Shown one piece after another: positions 36,425-49,500 of a stretch of 64,000 nt of DNA. This stretch comes from Kryptolebias marmoratus. Lineage: Eukaryota; Chordata; Actinopteri; Cyprinodontiformes; Rivulidae. Location of the stretch: assembly GCF_001649575.2 (NCBI RefSeq), contig NC_051448.1, forward strand, positions 17,104,109 to 17,168,108, given 5' to 3'. Position 1 is the first letter of the stretch; every line of letters begins with the position of its first letter. A program made the position numbers and the translations under genes. A model generated the notes under the pieces. That model was not told the DNA's origin, did no database searches, and saw only the letters and a list, made by a program, of their open reading frames with translations.

Positions 36425-39400
36425 GCCAGCAACCACATATTAGAAAGAACACAGTAGACACAAACATCCTTTCACACACACAACCGTATAAAAAAAAAAA
36501 CACTTACATTCACACACAAAATCCCTACAACCACTTCTTCGACAATGGGGCTTGGCTGGATTGTGTTTCTCTAGAAAACAAATTTAAGATTGATTGATGT
36601 TTATCTTTTTTTTTCTTGTCACAAAAACTGCCACCTGAGAATATTACCAAATGGAAACTTTAATAATAATATTTTGTTTGAAATGCCAAACTCGGTGTTT
36701 CACGACAAACAGTTGGAGGATTTTATCTGTTAGGAATCTATGGAGCCTTTCTACTGTGCAATAATTTCTGTATTTATTGGATTTTTGTAATGATATTTGG
36801 CATGTGCAGGTACATCTTTGTGGGATTTCATATGGAGATAGTTTTGAAATGTTCTAAAATGTTTTTTTTTTTTCTAAAATGCTATAACAGAGAAGACGTC
36901 ACCATTGATGCATTTTTTTTCCTCTAAGGAAACTTGTTATCCTGTGAGAGTAAATTTGTGTGAAGCAGTTAGCTTTTAAAAAAAAAAAAAAAAATTGTTA
37001 CCTGCAGCAGCGGACTACAATCCATTCCCTCACACAGGCCTAAAGCACTGAATGTCAGCCTGACAATAAAACACCGTACTGGATTTTAAAAATCCAACAT
37101 TATCTGAGAGATCTGGTAACTTAGTTTTAATTTATTCAGGGAGTTATGTCCTTTTTAAAAAAAGAATGGCTAAATTGGAATGACTTTAAAATGCAGTTAC
37201 TGTATTGCTGTCCTTGCTTCAGAAAGGACATAAATAAAGGTTGCACTTAATGGAGATGCCCTTAACTGACGCTCGGTACATTCCTAATGTAGGATTAAAC
37301 CACCATATTTAATATGCTGAATAAGTTAAGACTACTTGTGATTAATTAATGTGAGAAGGAGAACAGTCCTTTTTATGGTTTGTAAATATATTCTTTTTTT
37401 TATATGTTAAAGAAGCCCTGACTGTACATGAAAGATGGCCTAAATCTAAACAATCAAAAAAAAGGAAAAAAAATAAACAAACAAAACAAAACAGCTGCTC
37501 ACATCATCCACAAGTATATGCTACATGTAACTGCCAGACATTATTTCTTTACAAAGCCCATCTGATTACCTCTAACATAAACACATTTCATGTGCTCAAA
37601 ATTTATGTTGAACAAAAGCTACTTCACTTTCTAAACAATTCCCCATCTTCTTCTTGTGTCTGATGTGGCAAGTCTTCAAGACTTCCTGTGTCACCTGAAG
37701 ACCCCCCCCCAAAAAAAAGGGTTTCAAATGAAATTCATATCAATACGTGTTACCATGTGTTCTTCTCCTCTTTGCAGCATGCTCTAAGCTTCTCTGACGG
37801 TGTCTTTTCACAGTTCACCAACTCAGATTCATGCATTAGAGCAGCTTTTAAAAGGAAGCCTGTTCATTCGCCTCACACAGTGATATGGGTTTAACTCCCT
37901 GTAACAGATTTTGAGACAGTGTGCCTGTTCGTGTCTTTCGGGGATTACGTTTTTTTTTTCTTTCTTTCTTTCTTTTTTTTTATTTTATTTTCTGCATCGC
38001 TCATCCTGAAATGAATCTGGTGCAAAAAAAAAGGGGGCCATATGAGTTATGATAATTTGAGCACAGCTGCACTCGGGGATGGCCGAGCGACCTTGAGCAG
38101 GGGCTATTCTTATAGCAAAAATGAAAGATTGGAGCTGAGAAATGAAGATGTGTGAGAAAAGGAGAGAGCAAGACCTTGACTAGGGAGAATAGTCATTCAA
38201 ATGAAATTGGAAGCATATGAAACATGTATTTTTTTGGTACCAAAATGCACATCTACTGGCCACATCTTATAACAGACCTTCAGAGTGAGACAGAGCGAGC
38301 GTGAGAGGGAGGGAGACAGCAAAGCCACATGAAAAGGAGAACAAGACTACATCTTTCATTTTCGCACTGCAATTCTCAGCCATCAAAATCGTAATCACTT
38401 GAAAGTTTGACCTGCTATTTTGGCCTGTTACGAAGTTTCATCTGAACCACTTTGCTTTGATAGAACAAAAAAAAAAGAAAAAAAAAGAAAAGAAGATGTG
38501 CTTTAAATGCACATTTTGGCTAATCTGAGGAAGACATTTTGGGGTTCTAGAGTGCTCTGCATAAGCTATGTAGTTATATTTTAGTGAATTAAAACAAAGG
38601 CAAGACCGGCTGCGAGGAGCCTGCTTAAATACGGTGATGCATGAGTGCAAAAATCAAGGTGCTGGTTTAAATGTACGGTGAATTATTTTCCCGTTCAGAG
38701 TGAGGCCACAGACACACACTCATGCAGTGAACAGTGGAAACCTCACAGAGACCCAAATCATATGTGGACATTCAGTCTTACAATATGTTTACAGTGTTGA
38801 AGTACGCCATTAATGAAATACTCTGTGTAAGTGTTTAAAATGGTTAAAAAAGTATTTTTTTTTTTCACCAATGTTCTATCGGATAATTTGAATGCCATTA
38901 CAGTTTTTGTATGATTTTCCTGGTGGAGGGATTTTATCTACATTAATGTGTTTCTGTATGATTGTTTGTTCACTGTATGGAAAGCTGTTTTTTTTATGTA
39001 ATATCGCAGAATCATGGCAGATTATCCTTTTTTTTTTGTAAAAAAAACCAAAACAACAACAACGGTGCCATTTTTAACTCCTGGTATTTTTGTTTTCTTC
39101 CATTTTATTTTATTTTATTTCTTACATTTTTTTGTCCTCCTTTAAGCGATCTTTCATGGATGTAAAACAAAGTTATTATAAAAAAATGAGGATTATTAAA
39201 CCTAAAAGAAGAACCTTCGGCAGGGGAATACAATAGTTTTGCGCAGGAATTTTTTTTTCCTGATCAGATTTCCGAGACTTTCACGGACATCATGTTTTGC
39301 TGTCTTTTCCTTATGATTGGTTGAAGATCTTGTGATGGCACTTAACGACTGTAATTTTAAATAGATTTTCATATTTCACTTTTCACAACTCTCACCTACA

Positions 39401-39600
39401 CTCTTTGTACAAAAATAGTTTTCTTGTTCTTTTTTTGTTTTGTTTATTGAGGAGTGGAGGGGGAGTGCATCATTGTGAAAAAAAGTGTTTTCAGAACAGT
39501 ACACATCTGCTGTTTTGAACATATATGTATTTTTGTAATGTGTTGAAAAATCAATACAAGAAAGCCAACACTTCAATAAATGTTGCAATTGCTCTATGAT
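36425..39600 (+). other. 3' UTR of bcl11b-like gene
   Basis: About 3.15 kb of AT-rich sequence follows the stop. AATAAA hexamers at 37065 and 37233 are possible early poly(A) sites. The one at 39575-39580, followed by a T-rich stretch, is the likely distal end. A Pumilio-type TGTAAATA is at 37381-37388, and AU-rich ATTTATT-type motifs occur near 36771. Extent is inferred from the hexamer and the change of sequence character. Transcript data would fix it. Confidence 0.6.
39575..39580 (+). terminator. polyadenylation signal AATAAA
   Basis: A canonical hexamer with a TG-rich then T-rich downstream element (39581-39630), the best candidate for the distal poly(A) signal of the bcl11b-like transcript. 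Confidence 0.6.
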
Positions 39601-40089
39601 TGAACTTGCTTTTTTATTATTTCCCTTTTTTTTCTTCTACCAGAAAAATATACTCACATCACAGATGGTGAGCATCACCTCAAATCAAAACTGCCAGTCC
39701 AAGAAATACACCGTCCAACAAAACAGTACACATCGTTTGGAAATAATTAAAAAACATTGGCAAATGAATGAAATATTTAATTAAAACAAGTTTCTAATAA
39801 TATGCATATAATACAACGTACAATAATATAAAATGAATCAGTCAATGTTGGAATTCTCTGGAACTAAAGTGGAGCAGTGGAAAACTATTCCCAGTATGCT
39901 TTCATTTGGTGGTTTGATGAGTGATAGTGAGTGCTGTCTAATTTGTGAGTCCAAAGTCATCTTCAGATTTTTGACACAGTTAGGATTTGAAGATGGCTCG
40001 TTACTCTTCAAGCCAGTATTTTTAACTAAAGAAAGCAATACACCATGACATTTAGCTTGATGTTGAAAGGATTGCCATCCATTTTTATT

Positions 40090-40400
40090 ACTTACTTGGC
40101 ATTGTGCAGGGTCAAGGTGAGCTGGTGCCTATCACCAGTGGTCAATGAACAAGAGGTGGGGTACACCCTGGACAAGTTGCCAGTCCACGGGGCTACATAG
40201 AGATGAACAACCATTTACACACATTCACACCTAGCGCCAAGCTTGAATCATCATTTAAATTTCTTCAAGGAGGACACCTGAGTACCTGCAGAAAACCCAC
40301 AGATGCATGTAGACGAACAGCCAAGAATCAAACTCAGGAATTACTTGCTGCAAGACAAACATGCTAATAAACTGCTCCACCCTGCAGCACTGAAGTGATT
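40090..40400. repeat. fish interspersed repeat (GGGGTACACCCTGGAC type)
   Basis: AGGTGGGGTACACCCTGGAC, GCCAGTCCACGGGGC, CACATTCACACCTA and ATCAAACTCAGGAATT follow in the order seen in a very common fish repeat. Another partial copy is at about 49375-49490. Confidence 0.65.
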
Positions 40401-40429
40401 ACCTTGTTTATCTGGGTCTGTGCATGCAT

Positions 40430-40625
40430 GGGCTTTCTCTTGATACTCCAGATTTGCTCTTACACTCCAAACTCATGCATGTTAAGTTAACTGGAGGTTC
40501 TAAATTAACCTTAGGTATGCGTGTGTGTTTTCATGGTTGTTTTTCTTGTGTGTCTCTGAGCTGGACCTGTAATGATCTGGTCATCTGTCCAGGATGTACC
40601 CCATCTCTTGGCTGCTATAGATAGA
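40430..40625. repeat. inverted copy of the same repeat
   Basis: CATGCATGTTAAGTTAACTGG, TCTAAATTAACCTTAGG and CTGTCCAGGATGTACCCC are the reverse complement order of the repeat at 40090-40400. The two form an imperfect inverted pair about 30 bp apart. Confidence 0.65.
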
Positions 40626-40629
40626 CAAC

Positions 40630-42879
40630 ACTGAAAGAGTTAATCCATTCCGGAAAATAGGACTGAGCAAAAATGCCAATTAACGCAGAGTAAAATGTTC
40701 CCATTTCTGGATGTCAACACAATCTTGTACAATCTCAACATTTTAAAGGAAAATTCAGATGTGCACACTTTTTAAAAAATGAGTTAACACCAGAAAGCAA
40801 TTTTATATTTGGAGGTCAAAAATGGGACAACTGAGAAAATAAGTATTTTTCACTTAGTTTGATTTGTAGAAATCTGTTGCTGTTTAGTTCGGTTTTGGCA
40901 ATAAGATAACTTTACTTGAGTTAACTTAAAGTTTTCATAGGTTGTAAAATGACATTAGAACTTGACTGCTGCTTTCCACTGATTTATTAAAGCAATGGCA
41001 TTATTACAGAAATGTCAGATTTTTGTAATGATGATATGTTCTACCAGATTAGGTTCTACCAAAACTTAATCTGGTAGAACATATCTGAAATGAACTTGAC
41101 TTTTTAAAATGTTTAACAAATTGCAAATCAATATAATGACCATACTCTCTTTTCTGCCATTGAGAAGTGCAGCCAACACCCCAGCAAGGTAAGAAAAGGT
41201 CAACTCTAATGTTCCTGGGAAACTATTTTTTTATTTACTGTAAAATTGTAAATATACATTAAATATACACACAGATCAAAGAAAATAAGCACAATCTCCA
41301 ACATAATTTACTGGTAAAGTTAGTCACAAAAAGGGCAAGGACTAGTTTAAGTCACTCAGTGTTTGCTGTCACTGACAGCAAGATGAGTATTTGAGGTTTT
41401 GTCTTAATGAAATGGTCTCCAATCACTGATGAATATAGCTTGTATGGTAATCTTAATGATGTACAGATTAACATACCATTTATGCATTAGTTAATGGCAA
41501 AAGCCAGAATACTGAACACTGAAAAAGAATAAGAAATGCACGGCTCAACCATTTATTACAATAAAATACTGACCAAATGATTCTCATTAGGCTGCTCTAG
41601 TTAGAATAAGAAATGTTCAAATTTAACATAAAACCTCAATTTATTGAGTAAAGTTAATCTCTGAAACCACGGCAGTCCCTGGAGTGTCTACTGCCATTAA
41701 TGTTAGCTCGCAACTTTACTGTGTCGAATCATTTGATAATCATGAGTTCCTACTAAACAGTTCCTGTAAATAAAACTTAGTAAGTTCTGTTATTTTTGAC
41801 CCATTTCTGTCAAGCACGTCGGCCCTCTGCATACCTAGTTATCCAGTCTATATAGTCTCAGATTGGGGCCCAGTTTAGGAAGTTTTTTTTCCACTATTTT
41901 CCCAAAGTTAAAGTTTGTCACTGCTGAAGTAGCAAAGAACTGCATATGCAAAAACACAAGATTAGACTGAAATTAAAATGTGTAAAACAACAACCAAAAA
42001 ATTCTAAGGACTGCATGTTTTCCATTATTGCAGAATGACACACAGCAGTAAATATTGTTTATTTCTGGAATTTGCCTGGATTTATAGGAACATTCCAGAA
42101 GCAGCCTTGACTGCAATTATTATTAATTCTGATGTGATTTTCTTGAGCTCATGAGTTGACGGTTCTGTTATCTCTAGAACACCAAACTAGTTTTATCACG
42201 TTATCTGAAGACATCAGTCTTTTGTTTCTTGGGATACAATGTTCTCCTAAAAAAAGAGCTGTGTTTTCTTGTGTTTACAAGATGATTGTCGTCCAAAAGA
42301 TGAGTATTACTATTTTGCACCCAGTTATCTCATTCAGTACTGCTGTCAAGATACTTCAAGATGAATTAAAACAGTAGGTTAAGTCATGCAACTCCACTGA
42401 ATGTTACTTGATGTGACATTTTTCAGCTTGATGTTGATTACATGACTGTCCTGATCTTTGATAATGAAAAAAGCTTTTGGTTTTATTAGAATTCTTAAAA
42501 TAATTTCTGTTACCACAAGTAAATCTTTTCTAGGTCAAAACACTAATCCTTTTAACCTTTTAATTTGAGAAAAGACACTTTGTTCTTTCAAGATAATGAC
42601 ATAATTTAACAGGTATGACTACAAAACAGGCTTTGGTATGACAAGATTAGAAATTACCTTGAGATATGATCATGAAATTAAATTTTTAAGCATGGCCTCT
42701 CTTAGCCTCCATACATGTTTTATGGGTTTGGTAAGAATTTAACACAATGTGTTCCTTCACCATGTGACTTTATTTTAGTTTATTTGACCCAAGATGATAC
42801 AAAATACAAACAATTAAACAAACAAACAAAAAAATGCACAAAAGACTTTTTATCTAAAAAGCCAGGAGCAGTTCTTACT
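40630..42879. other. AT-rich intergenic sequence
   Basis: No gene was recognised. It holds one perfect hairpin (41034-41084, listed separately). Small open frames lack homology and codon structure. Confidence 0.6.
41034..41084. repeat. perfect 18-bp hairpin
   Basis: Arms ATATGTTCTACCAGATTA (41034-41051) and its exact reverse complement (41067-41084) flank a 15-nt loop. The loop repeats part of the arm (GGTTCTACC), which suggests a slippage or MITE-tip origin. Confidence 0.92.
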
Positions 42880-43430
42880 CATTGTGAGGTAATATGCACT
42901 TTAACAGTTCTGGAAAAAGGCCTCAATGACCAGTCCATCTTTATGCTGCCTCTGACTGTATAAATAAATCACTAGTTGAGCCGGCCACGTCACGCATACA
43001 TGTGAGCTTCCTGAAATGAGCCAAGCATTGCAGAACCAAAACAGGAGTTGAGCAGAACTCAGCTGTGTTGACGTGGAGCACTACACATGAAATGAGTGAT
43101 GGACATCTCCCTCATTTTATTTTCAAAACATGGCGAAACAACTCAGTTTAGCAACCTTGTTTGTGGTTAACCAATTTTTTTTTAACTAAATGCAAAATTG
43201 CTGTGCGCTATCATCAATCTTCTCCTCGGCAATAAATCTGTCTATTGTTGTTTAGGCCGGGTGGTCGCACAGACCATAAGTCATCACTTACATCACATCA
43301 TGGATGTGGCATTTTGCTGCTCTTTTTTCACCTTGCTTGGTGGCACAATGGCTCTTCAGCGATGGGTTGGCTTCAACGCCCACGCTGTCTCTGTTCATTC
43401 AGAAATAACACCAAGGTGACCAGAAGGCAT
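42880..43430. repeat. dispersed ~500-bp repeat, copy 2
   Basis: Matches 26840-27360 in order and orientation (CCATCTTTATGCTGCCTCTGA, AATAAATCTGTCTATTGTTG, TTCAACGCCC). Diverged, no intact frame. Confidence 0.6.
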
Positions 43431-43539
43431 CTCAGTTCCAGTTTGAAGTGTTTTGTGAAAGTGCCAAAAGTTAAAAAACTTTTGCTTCGTTTGTAAGTTT
43501 GTGACACAAGCCTGCATTTGGCATAAACATCAACCCGTC

Positions 43540-43810
43540 ATGATTCTCCACGTTGGATCTTAAAAGAATAGTTCAGATCTTGAGGTGGGATTCTGTGGAA
43601 AGGTTCTGAATAATTATTGTCTTGCCTGTTATAGATGGCTCTTTGAACGACCTCAGTTTGGAGAAATTAAGTTTAGTTCTGAGCGGATTTGAGAGCTAAC
43701 AGTTAGTCTGAACTAACTAACTTTGGTCTAACCAAGACCAAAGTGGACTGCTACCATCTTAAGATAAATCCATATGTCCAAACATTTATAGTGATTGATG
43801 CAAAAAAACT
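43540..43810. repeat. dispersed repeat shared with 50.80-50.96 kb
   Basis: GGCTCTTTGAACGACCTCAG and TTTGGAGAAATTAAGTTTAGT match CAGCTCTTTGAATTCCTCAG and its following bases at about 50837-50875. A low-identity repeat of unknown family. Confidence 0.45.
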
Positions 43811-45250
43811 ATCTTATAAATCTTTACACTTTACACTTGCATAGCATAAAATTCAACCTGTATCCCCACATAATGTAAAATTGACAGTAGTGTGAAGGTT
43901 TGTGAAACAAGAATTGCTCTGAAATGTTTGAGATTGGAGCCGTTTTAAGGTGGCAGAAATCCACTTTGTTCTTGACCTCGTTTGTCGCGAGCTCGTCAGC
44001 CTACTCAAAACAAAGAGCTATCTGCAACAAAAAATATTGAAGTATATTGAAAATATTGTTTCAACCTCACCTCAAAAGATCTCAAGTATTGCTGTAATCT
44101 AGAATATGTGACAAGGTGATAATCAGCAGGTAAATGTAAAATGGCATTGTCCTCTAGTGACTGTACAGAACACCAAGTAATTAAAGTAAAACACTTGATA
44201 GCAGTTAAAAACAGTTCACGTTGGATGTCTCCAGCTGATATCCAAGTTGACATTTTTATGTTTGATATTCAAGAAAAATCCATCATGTTGTCAGTAAGGA
44301 ATCTCTCTGGTGTTTGTTTGGCTGAATGTCACTGGGGCAAGACTAGACACAGTCGGATAGTAAGGGCTGGTTCTTGATCAGAATCTGGCAAATAATATTA
44401 AACATTATGCATAACAGATGACTGTTATTGCGACGAGTTTGTTCAGATTAAAGAAAATAGCATTATGAATGTGACTCATGAGTTTTATTCCTGAAAGTAG
44501 CTGTTGACTGTCTCACGCCTTAGAAATGAGTCCTGGCATGAGTACAGGGAGCCATCAGGTATTTCTTGATACGAGGCCAACAACAGTCAAGTCTGTCCTC
44601 ACTTGAGCCTCCGGGCCGTTGGATAGCGTTGCAGAAATAGCGCCTGTGCTAGGATGGGTGTTGTGTTCGCACAAAGACAAAGTTCAAGAGAAGAGGGAGA
44701 AGAAAAAAACTACAATTGGGTGAAAATAGAGACAGGGAAAAAAGAGAAAGTTTGTGCAAGGTGGGTCAGTACTTCAAACAACCCATTAATTATCTCAAAA
44801 TAATGATTTTTCCATTAAAAAAATATGCGATTGGAACTTCAAAACTTAAAAAAATAATAATGAACTAATCTGGTAGACATTATCCACACAGATGATTTTT
44901 ATGCATTTGCAGAGAACTTACTGGGACTTTTCCAGCTGTGTTTGTGCTTAAAAGCAGACATATGGGTTGCATGCTGATGATCCTGGTCAGCAAAAATGTG
45001 CATGTTGTGTAAATGTCACATTACCACAGCTTTTATCCTAGCAATGGAATAACTATTGGCATAACAGTGGGACTAGCATGACTCTGCAGTTACATACTGT
45101 TTGTAGATGTTTTTAATAACTTAAACAAGCAAAAAACAAAACAAAACAAACAAACAACAAAAGAAACCCAATAAATAAAGCTTCTGAAAACTTATTTTTG
45201 TTCAGTTTATTCCTCACCAGTTTTGTTTCAAAAACACATTGCATGTCTTA
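43811..45250. other. intergenic sequence, nothing recognised
   Basis: No gene, RNA or clear element was seen. Ordinary AT-rich sequence. Confidence 0.5.
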
Positions 45251-45254
45251 TGCA

Positions 45255-46553
45255 AGGAGGTGGAAAGAGGATTAAAGTATTTTGCTCTCGTAAAAGAGAA
45301 CTTACTATAATAAAGTTTTACTCATGTAAGCAAAGTTACAAGTGTAAATATTTGCTCAAATATAGGTAAATGTACTCAGTGAAAAAGTTACTTTTTAACA
45401 GCAAAAAGGGGTCTAAAACAACAAGAGGGATTTTCCCTCTTCAAGCTGTCTTAAGTCTTTAAACATTACAGTGCATTAATAAATCAAAATATATCCACAC
45501 ACTGTATTTAACACATTTAGAGAGTAAACTCATTTCTTTGCAGACGATCTTATTGTGTTAAACTTGTCTAAAGATACCTGTTGAAATCATCAGTTGAGCA
45601 ATCCTTATGCATATGGGCCAACAAGATCTAAAGCAGATATTTTGTCAGTGTGAAAAACAATAAATATTAGTGCTCTTATTTATTTCTTAGTTATAATTTC
45701 ATACCAGTTTTTGACCACAGCTCCTAGCTATATTCAAAAGTCTTTGAAACATAGCTTTGTGATGGTGAGTACCATTTCTTGAAGGGTGATATGCTTCCTT
45801 GAAGTTTCTTTTAGGACTGCAGTGACTCAAAGTTCAGCTGGGTATTAATCACTGGGGAGTGTTTATTTGGAAGTCTGTGGCACAAAATGTGTGCTTCAAA
45901 TTTTTACATGTACAAATAATAGTAATATGCTCCAATAAGGCAAAAAAAAAAATATCTAAGCATACATCTCTTCAGGCCATCAGCATCAGAGTTCATAAAA
46001 TCACCTCTAGTTTTAAAAAGTACTCTGTATGACATATCTTACTCCCAGTTGTGGTCAAAAATTGTCATTAAATAATAATGCTGAATAAATAAACAAGAGC
46101 ACTAATATTTATTGCTTTGTTCATTAACAAAATCTGCAGAACTGGACTTCTCAGAATGCTTACTTTGAGTCTAGTTTCTGCATGTGCGAAGGTTTGAGCG
46201 AGTCATGTATTAACTACATGGCAGGTGCTCCTATATAGTTTGATTACAGTTTCTTCTTGTGGCAACAAATGTACAGATCTTGCTCAGAGAGGTAAGATGA
46301 CATAAACATGACTTAAAATAGTGGAAGGTTTGTTATCTGTTGTTCAGCTGTTTGTGAGTTTCTGTCCCAGCAATCTGCAGGAGAGCAGGATGTTGTCTAA
46401 CAGGGGTAATACATTGATTAGGGACATAATGGAATCTAGTTGAAGAACAACACTTAAAATAAAACATACTCAAGTAAAAGTACAAGTGCAAAGATATGCT
46501 AGTTAATTATAGTAATTCAAGCAAATGTAATTTGTTACTTCCCACTTTTGCTT
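45255..46553. mobile_element. composite inverted-repeat DNA element
   Basis: The left end (GGAGGTGGAAAGAGGATTAAAG, with GTAAGCAAAGTTACAAGTG) and the right end (CTCAAGTAAAAGTACAAGTG, then GTTACTTCCCACTTTTG) have the tip character of a common fish DNA transposon whose ends read 'gtggaaagagta / tacttcccac'. Between them lies an inner inverted pair (45632-45728 and 46040-46139). No transposase frame survives, so this is a non-autonomous remnant. Confidence 0.5.
45632..46139. mobile_element. MITE-like element with ~95-bp inverted arms
   Basis: Arm 1 (about 45632-45728) and arm 2 (about 46040-46139) are reverse complements. CAATAAATATTAGTGCTCTT is identical in both, and TTTTTGACCACA marks the inner ends. 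The intervening ~310 bp is non-coding. Confidence 0.7.
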
Positions 46554-49500
46554 ATGCCCATAATGGACTGTTTTCTTTAAATAGCTTTCCATATAATCAG
46601 GGGCCATTTAAATGTGCTCAAAAACTCTGGCCACTCCTCCATCACAAGCCCAGTTTGTTCAATTTAAATGTCAAATAAGACTAAAAAGAGAACTTTTAAG
46701 TTTGTTTAGAAGGAGGCCCTCCTTAGTGTACCATGCTGCATGTGAGAAAACTTGGTCTCAAGAGGCACAGCTGAGGAGGCACTGTCACCTCTTCACCAGA
46801 AAGCTCCGAGTTCAGACCTACAGTCGCAGACTAAGAGTCGCAGTGCAGGAGATGGGAAATCACGATTTGGAGTAAAACCACGTCCTCAGGGAAGAGGGTG
46901 TCAGCAGGGATTGTGGTTCACATTCTGGGCCACACAGAACCACAGAGTCACCGCAGAGACCCCACTTTCCACTGGATCACAGGGCTCAGGCCACATAGCC
47001 TTTCTGTGGATATCCAGTTACTAATCTACAGGCCCTGACCAGTATCCAGTCAAATGATGCTGCCCGCCCATAGAGTCAACTGGGCGACTTAGCCACCAGA
47101 GTAAATCTGGCCCAGCTGGCTGTTCTTGGGAACTGNGGGGGGGGGAGGGTTTGAAAGCGGCTGGGAAAAAGGGGAAACAGTGGACAGATCAAGAGAAAGA
47201 AACTTCGAACAGTGGTCAGGAGTCAGAAAGCAGTGTGGTTGAGCGTGGTCAGTCAACAGCTGTAGCCTGGGAATATTCTCTCTTCTGGGAGAATCTGACC
47301 GGGCGGAACAAAAGTTCTGTGGTCGTGTTGCGCATGTAACTGAAGCTCAGGAAATGCAGATTCTTTTGCAGGAGGAGGAAAACACTAAGGCCACTCTCTG
47401 GGAGGTTTTGGTCGTTTACAGCATAGCCATGTCATCAAGCATCAAAACAGCTTCCATCTCAAAACAGAAACATTTGGTTACAAAAAATGCCGCTCCTATA
47501 TTTAGATAAGTTCTTAACTTAATGATAACTAATAACAGACATAGTCATTTACTTTTTCACCTTATTGCATTATAAGCAAATCTGAAATGAATCCTGTTGT
47601 TTCGGTAAAACCACCTCAGTGGGTCTTGACTGCACCAAGCCCTCCTTACTACTGTTCATCACTTCATTACAAAGCAACACTCAAGCAAAACTTTTATTTA
47701 TCTTTGTACTTCAGACACACCCTCACTGCCTGCATATTTGAGTCTGCTCCTTTTCGTTTGGCCTTTTTTTCTCCTACATCACTTGTTCTGACTGTCATTA
47801 CGTCACTTGTCTCTTATTTCCATCTAGTTAAACTTTCTTTTCTCATAAGTTGATCTCCATCTTGCAATTTTTTCTCCCACTCTGATCTTTTGGATCTGAT
47901 TCCATTGATTTCAGACCTCCCAGGTGGGTGCAGACACAGGTAGATTGCTCTCATAGTGGGGGGAGCTTCTCCACTCTAGGCTTTCTGACGCCTGATACCC
48001 CCTCCCCGCCACCCAAATACTCATGAATACTTTGCCTGAGGGAGGTCAGTGTCATATTTGACATTGGACACATGCTCGTCATGGTGCAATATAAAAATCT
48101 TCTCATTTGATTTGGACTGTAATTATGTCGTAAAAACAAACTGGCTGTGAAGCCATGGCCCGCCACTGTGATCTACTTCCATCAAGTACAGACTGGCTTA
48201 ATTACAGAGTGCGTCATGCACCCATCTTTCACTGGGCAGCTTTTCCTGCTGCTTCTTTAAGCTATCTTCTTTTTTTTGCACAAGAATCACAAGGCAATTG
48301 ATCCATTTTTATGGATGGTGGTAGATTTGAACATTGACTCCTAAAGATTATGTGCATCTCTGAAGACCATTGTTAAGTAGCTGTACTCAGAAATTGAGTT
48401 TGTTGCCTTACCTGATTTAAATATATTAATATATTTAAATCTATTAATATATTTAAAGGGCTGCCACCAGGGGATTGGGTGGGTTATGGCTGACAAGAAA
48501 ATCCCCCACCTATCTATAACTTGGTCAGTTTTATAATCATCAAGCTAAAATTTTGTGTGGTGGTAGCTAACATACTTTGAGCGGCTTGTAATCACAAAAT
48601 CATTGTTTAGAACTTAGAAGGTGGCAGGCTATATTCATTTTTTTAAGGAATGCTAGTTTGAAATATAAATTTAAAAGAGGATCAGCTTCAATGAGATGAG
48701 CAGCAACTGTGCTGTTCTCAGTTATACCAACTGCAAATTAGAAACGGAAGTAGTTCTATATAAAAGCAATATTTTCCAACAGCATAAGAAAACTCCTGAA
48801 ATGCTGTTATGGCTTTTGGTTTTGTTGTGCCCCTCATAGAAAAGCAGTGCCCAACTCATTAAAAACTTTCTAGAGACATGCCTGACTTTAATGTCAGTGA
48901 CAAAACATGCTATTAAGAAAACAGGACTTAAATTCATATTTCAAAAGAACTGAACACAGTGGTCAGTGATATGAGATCATGCGAGAGATGAGCGTGTGAG
49001 GCAGGGAGAAAAGGATTAAACTGCCTGGAGATTGACCCCTTTGTCTTTATGGCTGAGATGAAAAGGAGAGGGGAGACTATGAAAGCTGAAGGGTCACCCA
49101 GGGACAATCTCCATTTTGTCCCTCACCTCACAGCCTTTCATGATGGGTCCATCCATGTTGTGACAGGTGTGTGAAGTGGGCATCTTACTAGAGGTAATTG
49201 CCATTTCTGTCTCTTGAGGGTCAGCGTTTGTCCCCAGGCCTTGAAAGACCATTAGAAAATGAAGATTTTAAGTTGTTACTGTGGAAGAGTAAGAGATGAC
49301 AGCTCTGTTCTCCTCTCTGAAACAGAATGATCTCAAAGGTTTTTACATCATTTACAATGAGCCTTCAGTATCCATCCATTTTCTTAACCCATTTTTCTGT
49401 GTAGGGTTAAATGAAGCTAGTACCCAGTTCTAGCAGCCACAGGGGAAGAGGTAGGGTACACACTGGATGGGTCAACAGTCCATTCTAAAACCTTGAAAAA

